From Bacteroidales bacterium (lineage in GTDB: Bacteria > Bacteroidota > Bacteroidia > Bacteroidales > JAADJA01), in contig JAIORT010000428.1 of assembly GCA_021107975.1 (NCBI GenBank), forward strand, positions 1 to 9,776: a stretch of DNA of 9,776 nt, in the 5' to 3' direction. Shown here in pieces: positions 1 through 6,347 of this stretch. The first letter of the stretch is position 1. Each line of letters starts with the position of its first letter. Position numbers and translations under genes: made by a program. The notes beneath the pieces are model-generated. The model was given only the letters and a program-made list of their open reading frames with translations, had not been told where the DNA came from and ran no database searches.

Positions 1-227
1 GGATATGATATTCTTCGACGAATAGATACTGCTTTCAGAACCTGTTCAATTTGATTAATAGAATTGTTGTAAATATCACGAGCTGAATTCAAATCAAGGC
101 GGACGCGGGTTTGTACCTCTGTAAAATATATATTTCCAACATAAAGAGATGTAACAACAGCTAATATAATATTAGAAGCTAAAATAATTATAAATAATCC
201 TATTGATAGTTTTAACCGAATTGACAT
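1..227 (-). CDS. Membrane sensor protein, N-terminal part (probable Cache-type sensor histidine kinase)
   Basis: This open frame starts at an ATG at 225-227 and runs off the left edge, leaving about 75 codons. The protein begins MSIRLKLSIGLFIIILASNI, with a basic N-terminus and one hydrophobic segment at about residues 8-29, typical of an uncleaved signal anchor. The extracytoplasmic part that follows contains RVRLDLNSARDIYN (about residues 41-54) and a predicted helix, NQIEQVLKAVSIRR. That pattern is common at the start of Cache-like sensing domains of PAS/histidine-kinase sensors. The kinase or output domain lies outside the window, so a methyl-accepting protein or diguanylate cyclase cannot be excluded. 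A purine-rich GAAAGGGAAAG stretch lies just before the ATG. It is followed to the right by a same-strand gene with its own terminator, so it is probably a separate transcript. The membrane-sensor call is fairly safe; the kinase call is inference. Confidence 0.6.
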   Translation of the reverse strand, partial: MSIRLKLSIGLFIIILASNIILAVVTSLYVGNIYFTEVQTRVRLDLNSARDIYNNSINQIEQVLKAVSIRRRISY

Positions 228-346
228 AATAGCTTTCCCTTTCTTTTATGACAATGTATTTATACAAAATTAATTGAATTTTTTCTTTAGAGCCAAAAAA
301 ACAGTAAAAAATATTGAATGAATAAATTTATCAAAAAGAAGCTAAG

Positions 347-385
347 AAAAAAAAAGTAATCTGTAATACAACCGATTTACATTAC
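347..385 (-). terminator. Rho-independent terminator of the Omp28-like/T9SS gene
   Basis: Read on the minus strand immediately after the stop codon (388-390), GTAA (385-382) and TGTAA (381-377) pair with TTACA (366-362) and TTAC (359-356). Two bases are bulged and the loop is 10 bases. The stem is followed by nine T residues (355-347). The stem is AT-rich, but the T tract and the position right behind the stop make a terminator likely. Confidence 0.6.
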
Positions 386-387
386 GG

Positions 388-2070
388 CTATTTTATCATT
401 GAAAGTTTTTCAGTGTATGTATTGTGTCCGATTTGAAGGTTCAGAAAATAAATCCCCGGTGGCAATTCTTCAAAGCGGATTTCGAAGTAATAGTTTCCGG
501 GCATAAGATTTCCAATTGTTTTAGTTTTTACGATTTCTCCAAATAAGTTGACTATTTGGTATCTTACAAATTCTTCCTTTTTAAGCTCTAAATTAAGGTT
601 TGTTAAGCCTTTTGAAGGATTTGGAAAAACAGACCATGAAGATTGAAGCCTGCTATTATCAACAATTCCTGTTGCGGGTCCTACCCTGAAGTTAACAGAA
701 TCTCTATAAGTAAAAATCCCTCCTTTTCCGATTTCATAATTCCCGTCTAAAACCCCCCAGACACCCATACCATACTCGCAGCACATACCGTTTCCGCCTG
801 CATCGTAAACAGTAAATTTATAACAGTCGTTTTCAGTAATGTTACAATTTTCCTGATAAACATGTCCCGGCTCGGCATAGGGACCTCCTGAAAAAGCTAC
901 ATTTCCTTCTGAACCTGTAATTTCCCAGGTGGTTTCATCGGGGAAATCATCCGTAATTATTACTACCGTAACAGTATTAGATGAAATATATGCTTTCATA
1001 AAAGATTTATGAATTGTATCGTTTTTACCATAATCATCCGGAACGCCATTTGGGTTTGAGGAGTATATTTTTAAATCATTATCGTCTTGAACATCAAAAC
1101 AAATCTGGTTAAGGGTAACAAGTTCCGTATCAATAGAACCAAGATTTCCTGACCATTGATATGTTGCCGGTTCTCCATTATTTACAGTATAATGAATATC
1201 TAAGGAGGTAAGATCAGCCAAGCCATTATTCCGGATTACTATTTTAGGATCAACATATCCTAAGCAGTTATGCCTGGAAATATTTCTAATTTCAATTATT
1301 TCAGCGTCATTGGAGTAAAATGGTATTACCTGCGAGTTACTGCTGTTTACTGCTTGATGAACTTCTTTAGTATTTTTATTTTGAACAAATCCTACTGTGG
1401 CTATCTCATCTATATTGTAAACATTTGCAAACTCCCATGAAGATTGTAGGATGACATAATCATCAGGTTCAAAAGAAGATGGTATTCCAGCACCTGAATT
1501 TTTAGGAAGCAATTTTTTTAATACATGATAAAAATCTTTTTCTCCGTTTGATCCGGGAGGATAGGCAAAATGGATATGTTTTTCAACGACTCCCATGAAT
1601 GCAACAAGGGTACCACTAACATTATCGGTGGCTTTTATAAGCATAGTAACATAAACAGAATCCTCATCCGGTGAAATTTGCTGATAAAGCTGAATTTCAA
1701 AAGGTGAAGGAATGGCATACCTGTTATTAACCGTATTGATATTCCATCCGCTTGGAGATCCATTAAAGTAATTTCCATCCAAAACCGAACGAGGAACGCT
1801 ACTTACGCCATAATATCCAACCCGTGTAGCAGGATCGCCCGGATTATGATTATTCATGGGATCATATCCGGGCCAGCTTACATGATACTTAATAGCTGTT
1901 ATTTTATCCGGATTTGCGTTTATCAGATTATTAATTGTAGGGTTCCATGTAGCACAAGGTCCGCAAGAAGCTTGTGTGAAATGCTCTAAAAGTACAAGTC
2001 TCTGCGATTGTCCGAAGGTAAATAAAGAAAACATTGTTAAAATCAATAATAGGTAAATACTCTTTTTCAT
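388..2070 (-). CDS. Secreted Omp28-like thioredoxin-fold protein with T9SS type A sorting domain
   Basis: This 560-residue protein appears to be secreted or attached to the cell surface. Residues 1-20 form a signal peptide (MKK, hydrophobic core, cleavage near FGQ). Residues 24-250 look like the Omp28-related thioredoxin-like domain: LLEHFTQASCGPC carries a CxxC redox motif (Cys36, Cys39), and Pro93 in SSVPRS sits where the cis-proline is expected. Residues about 255-360 look like a CARDB/Ig-type beta domain (IVIRNNGLADLTSLDIHY). Residues about 362-465 match a repeated Bacteroidota extracellular module (VTVVIITDDFPDETTWEI, then CYKFTVYDAGGNGMCC). Residues about 478-560 are the T9SS C-terminal sorting domain (VFPNPSKG, PPGIYFLNL, YTEKLSMIK). 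Known family behaviour: export by Sec, then T9SS across the outer membrane. A disulfide or redox role is inferred only from CGPC. The gene is divergent from the T9SS gene at 2258 and shares a promoter-like motif with it. Its start ATG directly precedes a classic signal peptide. Confidence 0.9.
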   Translation of the reverse strand: MKKSIYLLLILTMFSLFTFGQSQRLVLLEHFTQASCGPCATWNPTINNLINANPDKITAIKYHVSWPGYDPMNNHNPGDPATRVGYYGVSSVPRSVLDGNYFNGSPSGWNINTVNNRYAIPSPFEIQLYQQISPDEDSVYVTMLIKATDNVSGTLVAFMGVVEKHIHFAYPPGSNGEKDFYHVLKKLLPKNSGAGIPSSFEPDDYVILQSSWEFANVYNIDEIATVGFVQNKNTKEVHQAVNSSNSQVIPFYSNDAEIIEIRNISRHNCLGYVDPKIVIRNNGLADLTSLDIHYTVNNGEPATYQWSGNLGSIDTELVTLNQICFDVQDDNDLKIYSSNPNGVPDDYGKNDTIHKSFMKAYISSNTVTVVIITDDFPDETTWEITGSEGNVAFSGGPYAEPGHVYQENCNITENDCYKFTVYDAGGNGMCCEYGMGVWGVLDGNYEIGKGGIFTYRDSVNFRVGPATGIVDNSRLQSSWSVFPNPSKGLTNLNLELKKEEFVRYQIVNLFGEIVKTKTIGNLMPGNYYFEIRFEELPPGIYFLNLQIGHNTYTEKLSMIK

Positions 2071-2103
2071 GATACTTTATATTTAGTTATATAAATTTTT
2101 AAA

Positions 2104-2131
2104 TAAGACAAACAGCATTTTTAAAGGTTGC
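2104..2131 (-). promoter_or_regulatory. ECF-type promoter candidate for the Omp28-like gene
   Basis: On the minus strand, GCAACC (2131-2126) is followed 16 bases later by GTCTTA (2109-2104), with the gene's ATG 33 bases further on. A -35 of the GGAAC/GCAAC type with a -10 of the GTC type at 16-17 bases is the usual layout for ECF sigma factors. The same motif stands before the divergent neighbour, which raises confidence. No TAnnTTTG element was found here. The assignment is inference from pattern. Confidence 0.45.
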
Positions 2132-2196
2132 ATTTAAAATTTTTATTTTTAGCATGGTTTTTGATAACTTTTATACTTTATTTTTCGTTTTTTAAG

Positions 2197-2225
2197 GCAA
2201 CCTTTTTCGCTGATTTATTGTCTTT
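2197..2225 (+). promoter_or_regulatory. ECF-type promoter candidate for the small T9SS gene
   Basis: GCAACC (2197-2202), 17 bases, then GTCTTT (2220-2225), followed by the ATG at 2258. It is a near mirror of the element at 2104-2131: both share GCAACCTTT, an internal GCTG and the GTCTT block. The two copies together form a perfect 9-base inverted repeat (2123-2131 with 2197-2205). Transcription would start near 2231, giving a leader of under 30 bases. Confidence 0.45.
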
Positions 2226-2257
2226 AATAACATATTACATACTTAAAATAATTAATT

Positions 2258-2983
2258 ATGAAAAATTTAATACTAACATTAATTATTACGATAATATTTT
2301 CAAGCTCTTTTTCACAAAATCTTGAATTATATTTTGAGGGTGAACTTCTTGAACCAAATGAAGAAATAACAATTATTGCTCATCCTGATTCGGGAACGAT
2401 AGTATTTGATTCACTTGGTGTGAAGAATATTTCATCAACTGAAATGGATGTATTAGTTAAAAAAGTTATTATTGATACTATTCCAACTACTACGAATGAT
2501 TTTTGTTGGGGATCATGTTATCCGTCTTTCGTTTACGTCGCAACATATCCTGTAACTATCGGACCCGGAGATATTTATCATGAGTTTGCAGGTCATTATT
2601 CACCTAATGGAATTGAAGGAAAATCGAAGATTATGTATGTGTTTTTTGACATGAACAGTCCAGACGATTCAGTATCGGTCATTGTTGATTATAATGCAAC
2701 AACATCAGGAGTTATTGATAATTACTGTAATTGTTCCATATCAAATGCATATCCAAATCCGGCAAATTCCTTTACTTCGCTTAATTATGATATGAATGGA
2801 GTAAAAAATGCAAGGCTTGTAATATACAATTTCCTGGGTTCAGTAGTTAAAGAAATAGAGATTACAAATAGTTATGGTAATCTGAAGGTAAATACCTCGG
2901 ATTTTGACGAGGGTATTTATTTCTACTCACTTTTGATCAATAATAAGGCTTTAAAGACTCAAAAATTGATCATCAACCACTAA
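2258..2983 (+). CDS. Small secreted protein with T9SS type A sorting domain, function unknown
   Basis: The protein has 241 residues. Residues 1-19 are a signal peptide (MKNLILTLIITIIFSSSFSQ, cleavage near FSQ). Residues 20-155 form a predicted all-beta extracellular domain of unknown function, with a DFCWGSCYPS motif (Cys83, Cys87) and a DMNSPDDSVSVIVDY strand. This arrangement is common in short Bacteroidota surface proteins. A second cysteine pair, NYCNC (157, 159), may form disulfides at the domain boundary. Residues about 162-241 are the T9SS sorting domain (NAYPNPANS, GIYFYSLLINNK, KLIINH end). No catalytic motif is visible. The start is the ATG directly before the signal peptide; an overlapping longer frame beginning at 2128 is unrelated and not credible. 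The gene has its own hairpin terminator, and a decayed copy of its 3' end lies about 450 bases downstream. The secretion route is firm; a function cannot be named. Confidence 0.88.
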   Translation: MKNLILTLIITIIFSSSFSQNLELYFEGELLEPNEEITIIAHPDSGTIVFDSLGVKNISSTEMDVLVKKVIIDTIPTTTNDFCWGSCYPSFVYVATYPVTIGPGDIYHEFAGHYSPNGIEGKSKIMYVFFDMNSPDDSVSVIVDYNATTSGVIDNYCNCSISNAYPNPANSFTSLNYDMNGVKNARLVIYNFLGSVVKEIEITNSYGNLKVNTSDFDEGIYFYSLLINNKALKTQKLIINH

Positions 2984-3026
2984 ACAACAACCTGAAATTT
3001 AAAGCCTCCTGATGGGGGCTTTTTTT
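2963..3026 (+). repeat. Direct-repeat unit: gene 3' end, 3' UTR and terminator (first copy)
   Basis: Bases 2963-2997, covering the last codons, the stop and the start of the 3' UTR, match 3419-3453 at 32 of 35 positions by hand alignment. The following terminator hairpins (3001-3022 and 3456-3479) are also related. Upstream, 2876-2926 matches 3325-3375 at 41 of 51. The two copies lie on the same strand about 450 bases apart, so this is a tandem-type duplication. Confidence 0.8.
3001..3026 (+). terminator. Rho-independent terminator of the small T9SS gene
   Basis: AAAGCCTCC (3001-3009) pairs with GGGGGCTTT (3014-3022) through nine pairs, one of them G-U, around a four-base TGAT loop. The T tract runs from 3020 to 3026. 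It lies 17 bases after the stop codon. Confidence 0.85.
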
Positions 3027-3123
3027 ATTCTATAACATTATGAAATTTTGTTTTTTTAAGAAAATTTAAAATTTCCGCTATAATTTACGTATCTTATACT
3101 GCCTGAGTACTTTATGTAAAATA

Positions 3124-3164
3124 ATGCGTAATATCCCGCAGTAATTTTACGTGTTTTTACGCAT
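3124..3164. repeat. Short inverted repeat in the AT-rich gap 3031-3246
   Basis: ATGCGTAA (3124-3131) and TTACGCAT (3157-3164) are perfect 8-base complements around a 25-base spacer. A further TTACGT-like word occurs at 3147-3152. The surrounding gap (3031-3246) holds no credible reading frame and no clear TAnnTTTG promoter. The repeat could be a regulator site or chance; nothing else is evident in this stretch. Confidence 0.3.
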
Positions 3165-3246
3165 AAAAATTGGGTATTTTCCCTGATTTTTATTCCTTTT
3201 TATTGACATAACTTTGTCGCGTTATTTTTTTTTATTTTAAGATAAT

Positions 3247-3436
3247 ATGAATATAGAAAAGAATTTTCGGTTTTTAATTAGTGATTTACGGGATTTGGCA
3301 GTAAAAGAAATAACCGATGATTTCGGTAATATAAAGGCAAATACCCCGAATTTAAATAAGGGTATTTATTTCTATTAGCTTCTCTTCTTCTGATGTTCAA
3401 TATTAAGTTTGAATACTTAAATTGATCATTAAACAC
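3247..3436 (+). pseudogene. Decayed duplicate of a T9SS sorting-domain 3' end
   Basis: From an ATG at 3247 the frame reads 43 codons (MNIEKNFRFL... ending NKGIYFY) to a TAG at 3376. It aligns to residues about 179-223 of the upstream T9SS protein (MNGVKNARLV... ending DEGIYFY) with a two-residue gap: the MN start, VKE, IT, GN-K-NT and GIYFY are shared. At DNA level 3325-3375 matches 2876-2926 at 41 of 51 bases. After the TAG the similarity resumes in another frame with KLIIKH (3419-3436), the expected end of a sorting domain, but its stop codon is changed to TCA. There is no signal peptide or YPNP motif, so the unit cannot yield an exported protein. It is best read as a remnant of a duplicated gene tail. 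An active 43-residue peptide is unlikely. Confidence 0.75.
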
Positions 3437-3455
3437 TCAACAACAACCTGAAAGT

Positions 3456-3479
3456 AAAAGCCCCCATCTGGGGGCTTTT
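3456..3479. terminator. Bidirectional terminator shared by metK and the T9SS remnant
   Basis: AAAAGCCCCC (3456-3465) and GGGGGCTTTT (3470-3479) form a perfect ten-base-pair stem around ATCT. On the minus strand it lies 39 bases after the metK stop and is followed by TTTTACTTT, so it should terminate metK. On the plus strand it is the duplicate of the terminator at 3001-3026. It is stronger than the first copy, having no wobble pair. Confidence 0.85.
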
Positions 3480-3518
3480 ATTATTTAGTTATTATCTGGT
3501 TTTTGCAATTTAACCGGA

Positions 3519-4778
3519 TTAAGAGATTTTAAATTCATTTTTTATCTTATCAACATAATCAAGCTTTTCCCAGGTGAATAACTCCACTTCCTTAGTAATT
3601 TTTCCCCAATATGGAGATTCATAAACTTTCTTAACAACTTTAGGAGTTCTTCCCATGTGACCATAAGCGGCAGTCTCAAGATAAATCGGATTTCTCAATT
3701 TCAACCTGTCTTCAATAGCAGCCGGACGAAGATCAAATATTTGTTTTATCTTTTCTGCAATCTCTCCATCAGTCATCTCTACTTTTGAAGTACCATAAGT
3801 ATTAATAAGAATTCCGACAGGATGTGCAACACCTATTGCATACGACAACTGAATAAGCACTTCATCGGCAATACCTGCAGCTACCATATTTTTAGCAATA
3901 TGCCGGGAAGCATAAGCGGCTGAGCGGTCAACTTTTGAAGGGTCCTTACCAGAAAAAGCGCCGCCTCCGTGTGCACCTTTACCACCATAAGTATCAACAA
4001 TGATCTTACGTCCTGTTAAACCGGTATCGCCGTGAGGACCGCCGATTACAAATTTTCCGGTTGGATTAACGTGTAATATAAAGCTATCATCAAACAATTT
4101 CTGAACGCGGTCAGGGAGTTGTTTCTTTGTCCGTGGTATCAAAATATTATGTACATCCTCCTTGATTCTATCTAACATCTTTACGTCATCATTATCAAAT
4201 TCATCGTGCTGAGTAGAAACAACTATTGTGTGAATTCTTACCGGTTGATTGTTATCATCATATTCAATGGTAACCTGCGATTTTGAATCGGGACGGAGGT
4301 AGGTCATTTCTTTGCCTTCTCTTCTTATTTCAGCTAATTGCTGCAATAATATATGGGCAATGTCGAGGGGCAGAGGCATATAATCATCAGTTTCCCTACA
4401 AGCATATCCAAACATCATTCCCTGGTCGCCTGCACCTTGTTCCAGCCTGTTTTCACGATCAACGCCCCTGTTAATATCAGGAGATTGCTCATGAATAGCA
4501 TTTAAAACACCGCATGAATCGCCTTCAAAACGATATTCGCCTTTCGTGTATCCTATCTTGTTAATTATCTTCCGGGCAATTTCCTGAACATCCACATAAG
4601 TTTTTGATTTAACCTCACCTGCTATTACTACCTGTCCTGTTGTTACAAGTGTTTCGCAGGCAACTTTTGAATCAGGGTCTGAAGCCAGGAATTCGTCAAC
4701 CATTGCATCTGAAATCTGATCGGCAATTTTATCAGGATGTCCTTCCGAAACAGATTCTGAAGTAAATAAATATCCCAT
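3519..4778 (-). CDS. metK: S-adenosylmethionine synthase (methionine adenosyltransferase)
   Basis: MetK makes S-adenosylmethionine, the cell's main methyl donor, from ATP and methionine in the cytoplasm, releasing phosphate and pyrophosphate. The 419-residue sequence covers the whole family fold. GHPDK (residues 13-17) carries the N-terminal ATP/metal-binding histidine and aspartate. GAGDQG followed by MMFGYA (115-126) is the first family signature, GGPHGDTGLTGRK (246-258) is the phosphate-contacting stretch, and GGGAFSGKDPSKVDRS (271-286) is the second signature. These key residues appear intact. The protein is longer at the C-terminus than the roughly 384-residue E. coli enzyme (YWGKITKEVELFTWEKLDYV...), as is usual in Bacteroidota. 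The ATG at 4776-4778 starts the conserved MGYLFTSESVSEGHPDK. It is preceded by a long structured leader with its own promoter element and followed by a strong hairpin terminator, so it is probably a single-gene transcript. Confidence 0.98.
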   Translation of the reverse strand: MGYLFTSESVSEGHPDKIADQISDAMVDEFLASDPDSKVACETLVTTGQVVIAGEVKSKTYVDVQEIARKIINKIGYTKGEYRFEGDSCGVLNAIHEQSPDINRGVDRENRLEQGAGDQGMMFGYACRETDDYMPLPLDIAHILLQQLAEIRREGKEMTYLRPDSKSQVTIEYDDNNQPVRIHTIVVSTQHDEFDNDDVKMLDRIKEDVHNILIPRTKKQLPDRVQKLFDDSFILHVNPTGKFVIGGPHGDTGLTGRKIIVDTYGGKGAHGGGAFSGKDPSKVDRSAAYASRHIAKNMVAAGIADEVLIQLSYAIGVAHPVGILINTYGTSKVEMTDGEIAEKIKQIFDLRPAAIEDRLKLRNPIYLETAAYGHMGRTPKVVKKVYESPYWGKITKEVELFTWEKLDYVDKIKNEFKIS

Positions 4779-4817
4779 AATAAGTTATAATTAAATTTTG
4801 TTTATAAATGTTTTAAG

Positions 4818-4915
4818 GTGGTAATTTTGATTGAATTGACAGAACTGAGAATTATTTCACTCCCGTCCCGAAGTTTCAGGATTCGGGATGGTTGCAATCA
4901 ATCAAATCTTTCCAC
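4818..4915 (-). promoter_or_regulatory. Structured metK leader, possible SAM-II-like riboswitch
   Basis: Read on the minus strand, the leader opens GTGG-AAA-GATTTGATTGA-TTGCAA-CCAT (4915-4888). This resembles the 5' half of SAM-II riboswitches, where a short stem encloses a GAUUU...UUGCA loop. TTTGATTGA (4906-4898) is complementary to a downstream TCAATCAAA (4834-4826), extended by TTG/CAA across one bulged base. GTGG (4915-4912) can pair with CCAT next to the loop or with CCAC (4821-4818). Between them is a perfect seven-base-pair hairpin, TCCCGAA/TTCGGGA (4888-4866, nine-base loop). The SAM-II 3' element GCUAAA was not found and the 98-base span is longer than a standard SAM-II, so the class is uncertain. 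The position before metK, right after a promoter element, supports SAM-responsive control. Confidence 0.4.
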
Positions 4916-4927
4916 ATATTAAGGCGG

Positions 4928-4935
4928 CAAAAATA
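4928..4935 (-). promoter_or_regulatory. metK promoter -7 element
   Basis: TATTTTTG on the minus strand matches the Bacteroidota housekeeping -7 consensus TAnnTTTG exactly. A convincing TTTG at -33 is lacking. Transcription would begin a few bases downstream, just before the structured leader. Confidence 0.5.
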
Positions 4936-4981
4936 TAAATTAAATAACTACTATAAAAAAATTTTCACAAATAACTATTAA

Positions 4982-6235
4982 TCATTTTCGCCTGTTTATA
5001 TAAACCAACGGACTGATTAAGATTAGCAATAAAGAAACCGAAACCAAACCAAAACCTAATCCAAACCGGTCGGCAAAAAAACCGATAACGGGGGCAAGAA
5101 TAGCTGCTATCAATGTATGTGCCTGCGATTCGGCGGAAAGGACGGTGGCTAAAATATCTTTGTTAATAGTTTCGGTTACATAGGAAATACCAATTGGCTT
5201 CCTCAAATTTTCAATAATATAAATTCCAATGTAAAAAACGATTGAAAGGATCAATATATCAAATTTAAAAAATAAACCGCTCAACACACCGGCTATTAAT
5301 CCAACTGTCAGGGTTAGGTTAAGAGGTAAGCCCAGGCTTTTGAATTTCTCGGCAAATCTCCCGGAATTTCTGGAGGAATAAGATGTTAAAAGATATATCA
5401 GAAAATATATCAATCCGATAATTATAGATGCCCTTTGCTTTTCGTTAAATACAACTAAAACCGGAAGCGTCAGCGCAAAAGTTTTTAATACCGGCTGTAA
5501 ATAATCTTTCATTGCCCTGTAATAACCTGTATATACCGAAAGATTGGCAACAGCCTTTAATACTCTTAATCCTTTAAATGAATAAACAAAATCAAAGAAC
5601 ACTTTTTTAAAGTTCGCAGTAATTTCTCCTTTTTTAAGCCGGGCAATACTGCCATTTAGTTCTTTAGGATAGGAAGCAATCAAAATAAGATCAAGCACAT
5701 AAGGTATGGTTGAAAACAGAAATATCAAACGAAAGCTGCCGGTAAAGAAAACAAGAAAACCGGCAAGCAAAGCCGAAATAGCAGAGCCAAGCTGGGAATA
5801 AGAGCGGGTATGACCGTAATAATATACCTTTTGATCTTCCCACCCTTTTATCTTCAGGTAATCAAATATCATAGCCTTGTGTGTTCCGGTTCTGAATGCA
5901 TCACCGAGCGAATAGATGATAATGGCAATAATAAAAGCAAAATAGCATCCGGCAAAATAAAATGCAACAAATGAGATAATGTAAAATAGAAAAGAGGATA
6001 CCATTGTTTTCTTTCTGCCCACTGAATCGGCAATGATTCCTGCCGGTATCTCAAAAATACTACGGGTAATTTCACGGATGCTGTACAAAACCCCTATCTG
6101 CAAAAAAGAAAGATTATTCTCAAGAAAAAAAAGAATAAGAAAAGGCTCAAAAAGACGAAGATTTTTTAAAAACCCGTAGAAACAGAATTTATAGTATTGA
6201 AGGTCTTTTTTAAAGTATTGCCCTTTTATATTCAT
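4982..6235 (-). CDS. Major facilitator superfamily transporter, substrate unknown
   Basis: This is an inner-membrane secondary transporter. The 417-residue protein has about 11-12 hydrophobic segments along its length, the usual size for the family. After the second membrane segment it has GIIADSVGRKKT (residues 66-77), the loop 2-3 motif A of MFS proteins. Basic loops and a central hydrophilic region near LNGSIARLKKGEITANFKK separate the two six-helix halves. The frame extends upstream to a TTG at 6254-6256, but that codon overlaps the -7 promoter element, so the ATG at 6233-6235 (MNIKGQYFKKDLQ) is preferred. Drug exporters and sugar or metabolite carriers share these features, and no substrate can be named. 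It is followed by metK after 203 bases that include a separate promoter, so co-transcription is not needed. Confidence 0.85.
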   Translation of the reverse strand: MNIKGQYFKKDLQYYKFCFYGFLKNLRLFEPFLILFFLENNLSFLQIGVLYSIREITRSIFEIPAGIIADSVGRKKTMVSSFLFYIISFVAFYFAGCYFAFIIAIIIYSLGDAFRTGTHKAMIFDYLKIKGWEDQKVYYYGHTRSYSQLGSAISALLAGFLVFFTGSFRLIFLFSTIPYVLDLILIASYPKELNGSIARLKKGEITANFKKVFFDFVYSFKGLRVLKAVANLSVYTGYYRAMKDYLQPVLKTFALTLPVLVVFNEKQRASIIIGLIYFLIYLLTSYSSRNSGRFAEKFKSLGLPLNLTLTVGLIAGVLSGLFFKFDILILSIVFYIGIYIIENLRKPIGISYVTETINKDILATVLSAESQAHTLIAAILAPVIGFFADRFGLGFGLVSVSLLLILISPLVYINRRK

Positions 6236-6253
6236 AGCTGAATTTGAAAGGGT

Positions 6254-6261
6254 CAAATTTA
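6254..6261 (-). promoter_or_regulatory. Candidate -7 element before the MFS gene
   Basis: TAAATTTG on the minus strand fits TAnnTTTG and lies 18 bases before the preferred ATG. No TTTG stands at the expected -33 position. It is mainly useful in disfavouring the TTG start at 6256. Confidence 0.4.
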
Positions 6262-6279
6262 TGAAATAAATCTCTAATT

Positions 6280-6333
6280 ATTCGTCAGACCACTTCGCAC
6301 TAAGCAAACGCACAGGGCAGTGGTCTGACGAAT
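6280..6333. repeat. Perfect 15-base inverted repeat, REP-like or terminator hairpin
   Basis: ATTCGTCAGACCACT (6280-6294) is exactly complementary to AGTGGTCTGACGAAT (6319-6333) around a 24-base GC-richer loop. It begins 14 bases after the stop of the DUF4252 operon and lies upstream of the MFS gene. No clean T tract follows on the minus strand, so it is not a textbook intrinsic terminator. It may be an interspersed palindrome or an RNA-stabilising 3' end. Confidence 0.8.
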
Positions 6334-6347
6334 GTAACATGAGTGTT

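Noticed and set aside
2128..2325. 65-residue plus-strand frame rich in Phe, Leu and Ile
   Set aside because: It lies mostly in the AT-rich divergent promoter region and overlaps the start of the T9SS gene in another frame; the hydrophobic make-up is what AT-rich noncoding DNA gives.
4283..4474. 63-residue plus-strand frame opposite metK
   Set aside because: It is fully antisense to conserved metK codons and has no recognisable protein features.
4866..4888. CCCGAA/TTCGGG hairpin as a stand-alone terminator upstream of metK
   Set aside because: No T tract follows it on the minus strand, and it is embedded in a larger paired leader, so it is treated as part of the leader structure.
6236..6256. 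Upstream extension of the MFS gene to a TTG start
   Set aside because: TTG at 6254-6256 falls within the TAAATTTG promoter element; the ATG at 6233-6235 gives a normal MFS N-terminus.
6280..6333. Invertible promoter (inverton) bounded by inverted repeats
   Set aside because: The 24-base spacer is too short to hold a promoter and no site-specific recombinase gene is nearby.
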